Below are positions 5,979 to 6,811 of a stretch of DNA of 6,811 nt, piece by piece. The DNA lies in the NCBI GenBank assembly GCA_004282995.1, contig SHLU01000131.1, positions 1 to 6,811 of the forward strand. The letters are read 5' to 3'. The DNA comes from Sphingomonadaceae bacterium. GTDB lineage: Bacteria > Pseudomonadota > Alphaproteobacteria > Sphingomonadales > Sphingomonadaceae. A program made the position numbers and the translations under genes. The notes beneath the pieces were generated by a model. It was not told where the DNA came from, did not search any database, and worked only from the letters and a program-made list of their open reading frames with translations. Numbering within the stretch: position 1 is the first letter of the stretch; each line of letters opens with the position of its first letter.

Positions 5979-6199
5979 GCTGATTCATGCGCGGGGATCG
6001 GTCTCAGGAAGGAAGCAGCGGGCAACCATAATCGCGACGCTTAGATGAAAGCTGCAGCAGCGCTACCGGGAAGGTCGCGTCTAGTGCTGCGGCCTTTGTG
6101 CGTCCCGACATTGGTGCCAATCCTTGCGTTTCGAAAAAGATTTCCTGCCGGCGGGACTTATCTTCGCGGGCGTATTTGAGAAGAGGCGACACTCCTCCC

Positions 6200-6811
<612 letters not shown>

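Larger units (their letters stand above)
5837..6199. other. Divergent intergenic region between the kinase-like gene and rpoB
   Basis: A 363-bp stretch without a gene I can support. It holds the ribosome-binding site of the kinase-like gene (AGGGGG, 5845-5850, minus), a strong plus-strand promoter (5922-5950), and a long rpoB leader. It also holds an ATTGG-TG-CCAAT inverted repeat at 6110-6121 of unknown meaning. Open frames here lack ribosome-binding sites and family resemblance. Confidence 0.75.

Noticed and set aside
5860..6048. 62-codon plus-strand frame across the rpoB promoter
   Set aside because: Arg-rich, no ribosome-binding site, and it spans the -35 and -10 elements. Most likely chance.
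6045..6179. 44-codon frame (starting MKAAAALPGRSR) ending 20 nt before rpoB, a possible leader peptide
   Set aside because: There is no Shine-Dalgarno sequence before its ATG, and its composition is Arg-rich like other shadow frames. Worth only a conservation check.

Overview
The window looks like chromosomal DNA of an alphaproteobacterium, most likely a sphingomonad of the Erythrobacter/Altererythrobacter type. The basis is GC-rich coding sequence, the Lys-rich start of RpoB followed by the RIRK-FG-IHEVV-MPNLIEVQRESYEQFL type of sequence, and a promoter of the alphaproteobacterial TTGAC-N17-CTAnAT form. The genus is inferred from memory of family sequences, not from a search.

Layout from left to right. 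(1) 1-761 (+): 3' part of an MscS-family mechanosensitive channel gene, cut by the window edge. (2) 739-2166 (-): a complete MATE multidrug/Na+ antiporter gene, whose 3' end overlaps the channel gene by 23 bp tail to tail. (3) 2282-2309: a rho-independent terminator that closes the ribosomal-stalk operon rplJ-rplL (2799-3314 and 2357-2731, both -). (4) A roughly 240 bp leader/promoter region for rplJ. (5) 3557-3586: a strong terminator for a small, extremely acidic lipoprotein gene (3640-3885, -). (6) 4065-4775 (+): a DUF4956-type membrane protein, convergent with (7) 4772-5836 (-): a secreted protein with kinase-like sequence features. These two genes stop inside the same CTAG. (8) 5837-6199: a 363 bp gene-free region with a near-consensus promoter and a leader of about 240 nt. 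(9) 6200-6811 (+): the first 204 codons of rpoB, running off the window.

The most notable point is architectural. In most bacteria rplJ-rplL runs directly into rpoB-rpoC. Here rplJL faces away from rpoB, and 2.9 kb carrying three unrelated genes lies between the two start codons. rpoB must therefore use its own promoter, and the sequence shows a good candidate. Classical rplJL-rpoB read-through and processing cannot operate here.

The second point is the convergent pair of a DUF4956 membrane protein and a secreted kinase-like protein. DUF4956 proteins are known neighbours of VTC/CotH-type proteins, so the pair may form a small envelope module of unknown function. I found no RNA genes, CRISPR arrays, insertion sequences or clear signs of horizontal transfer.
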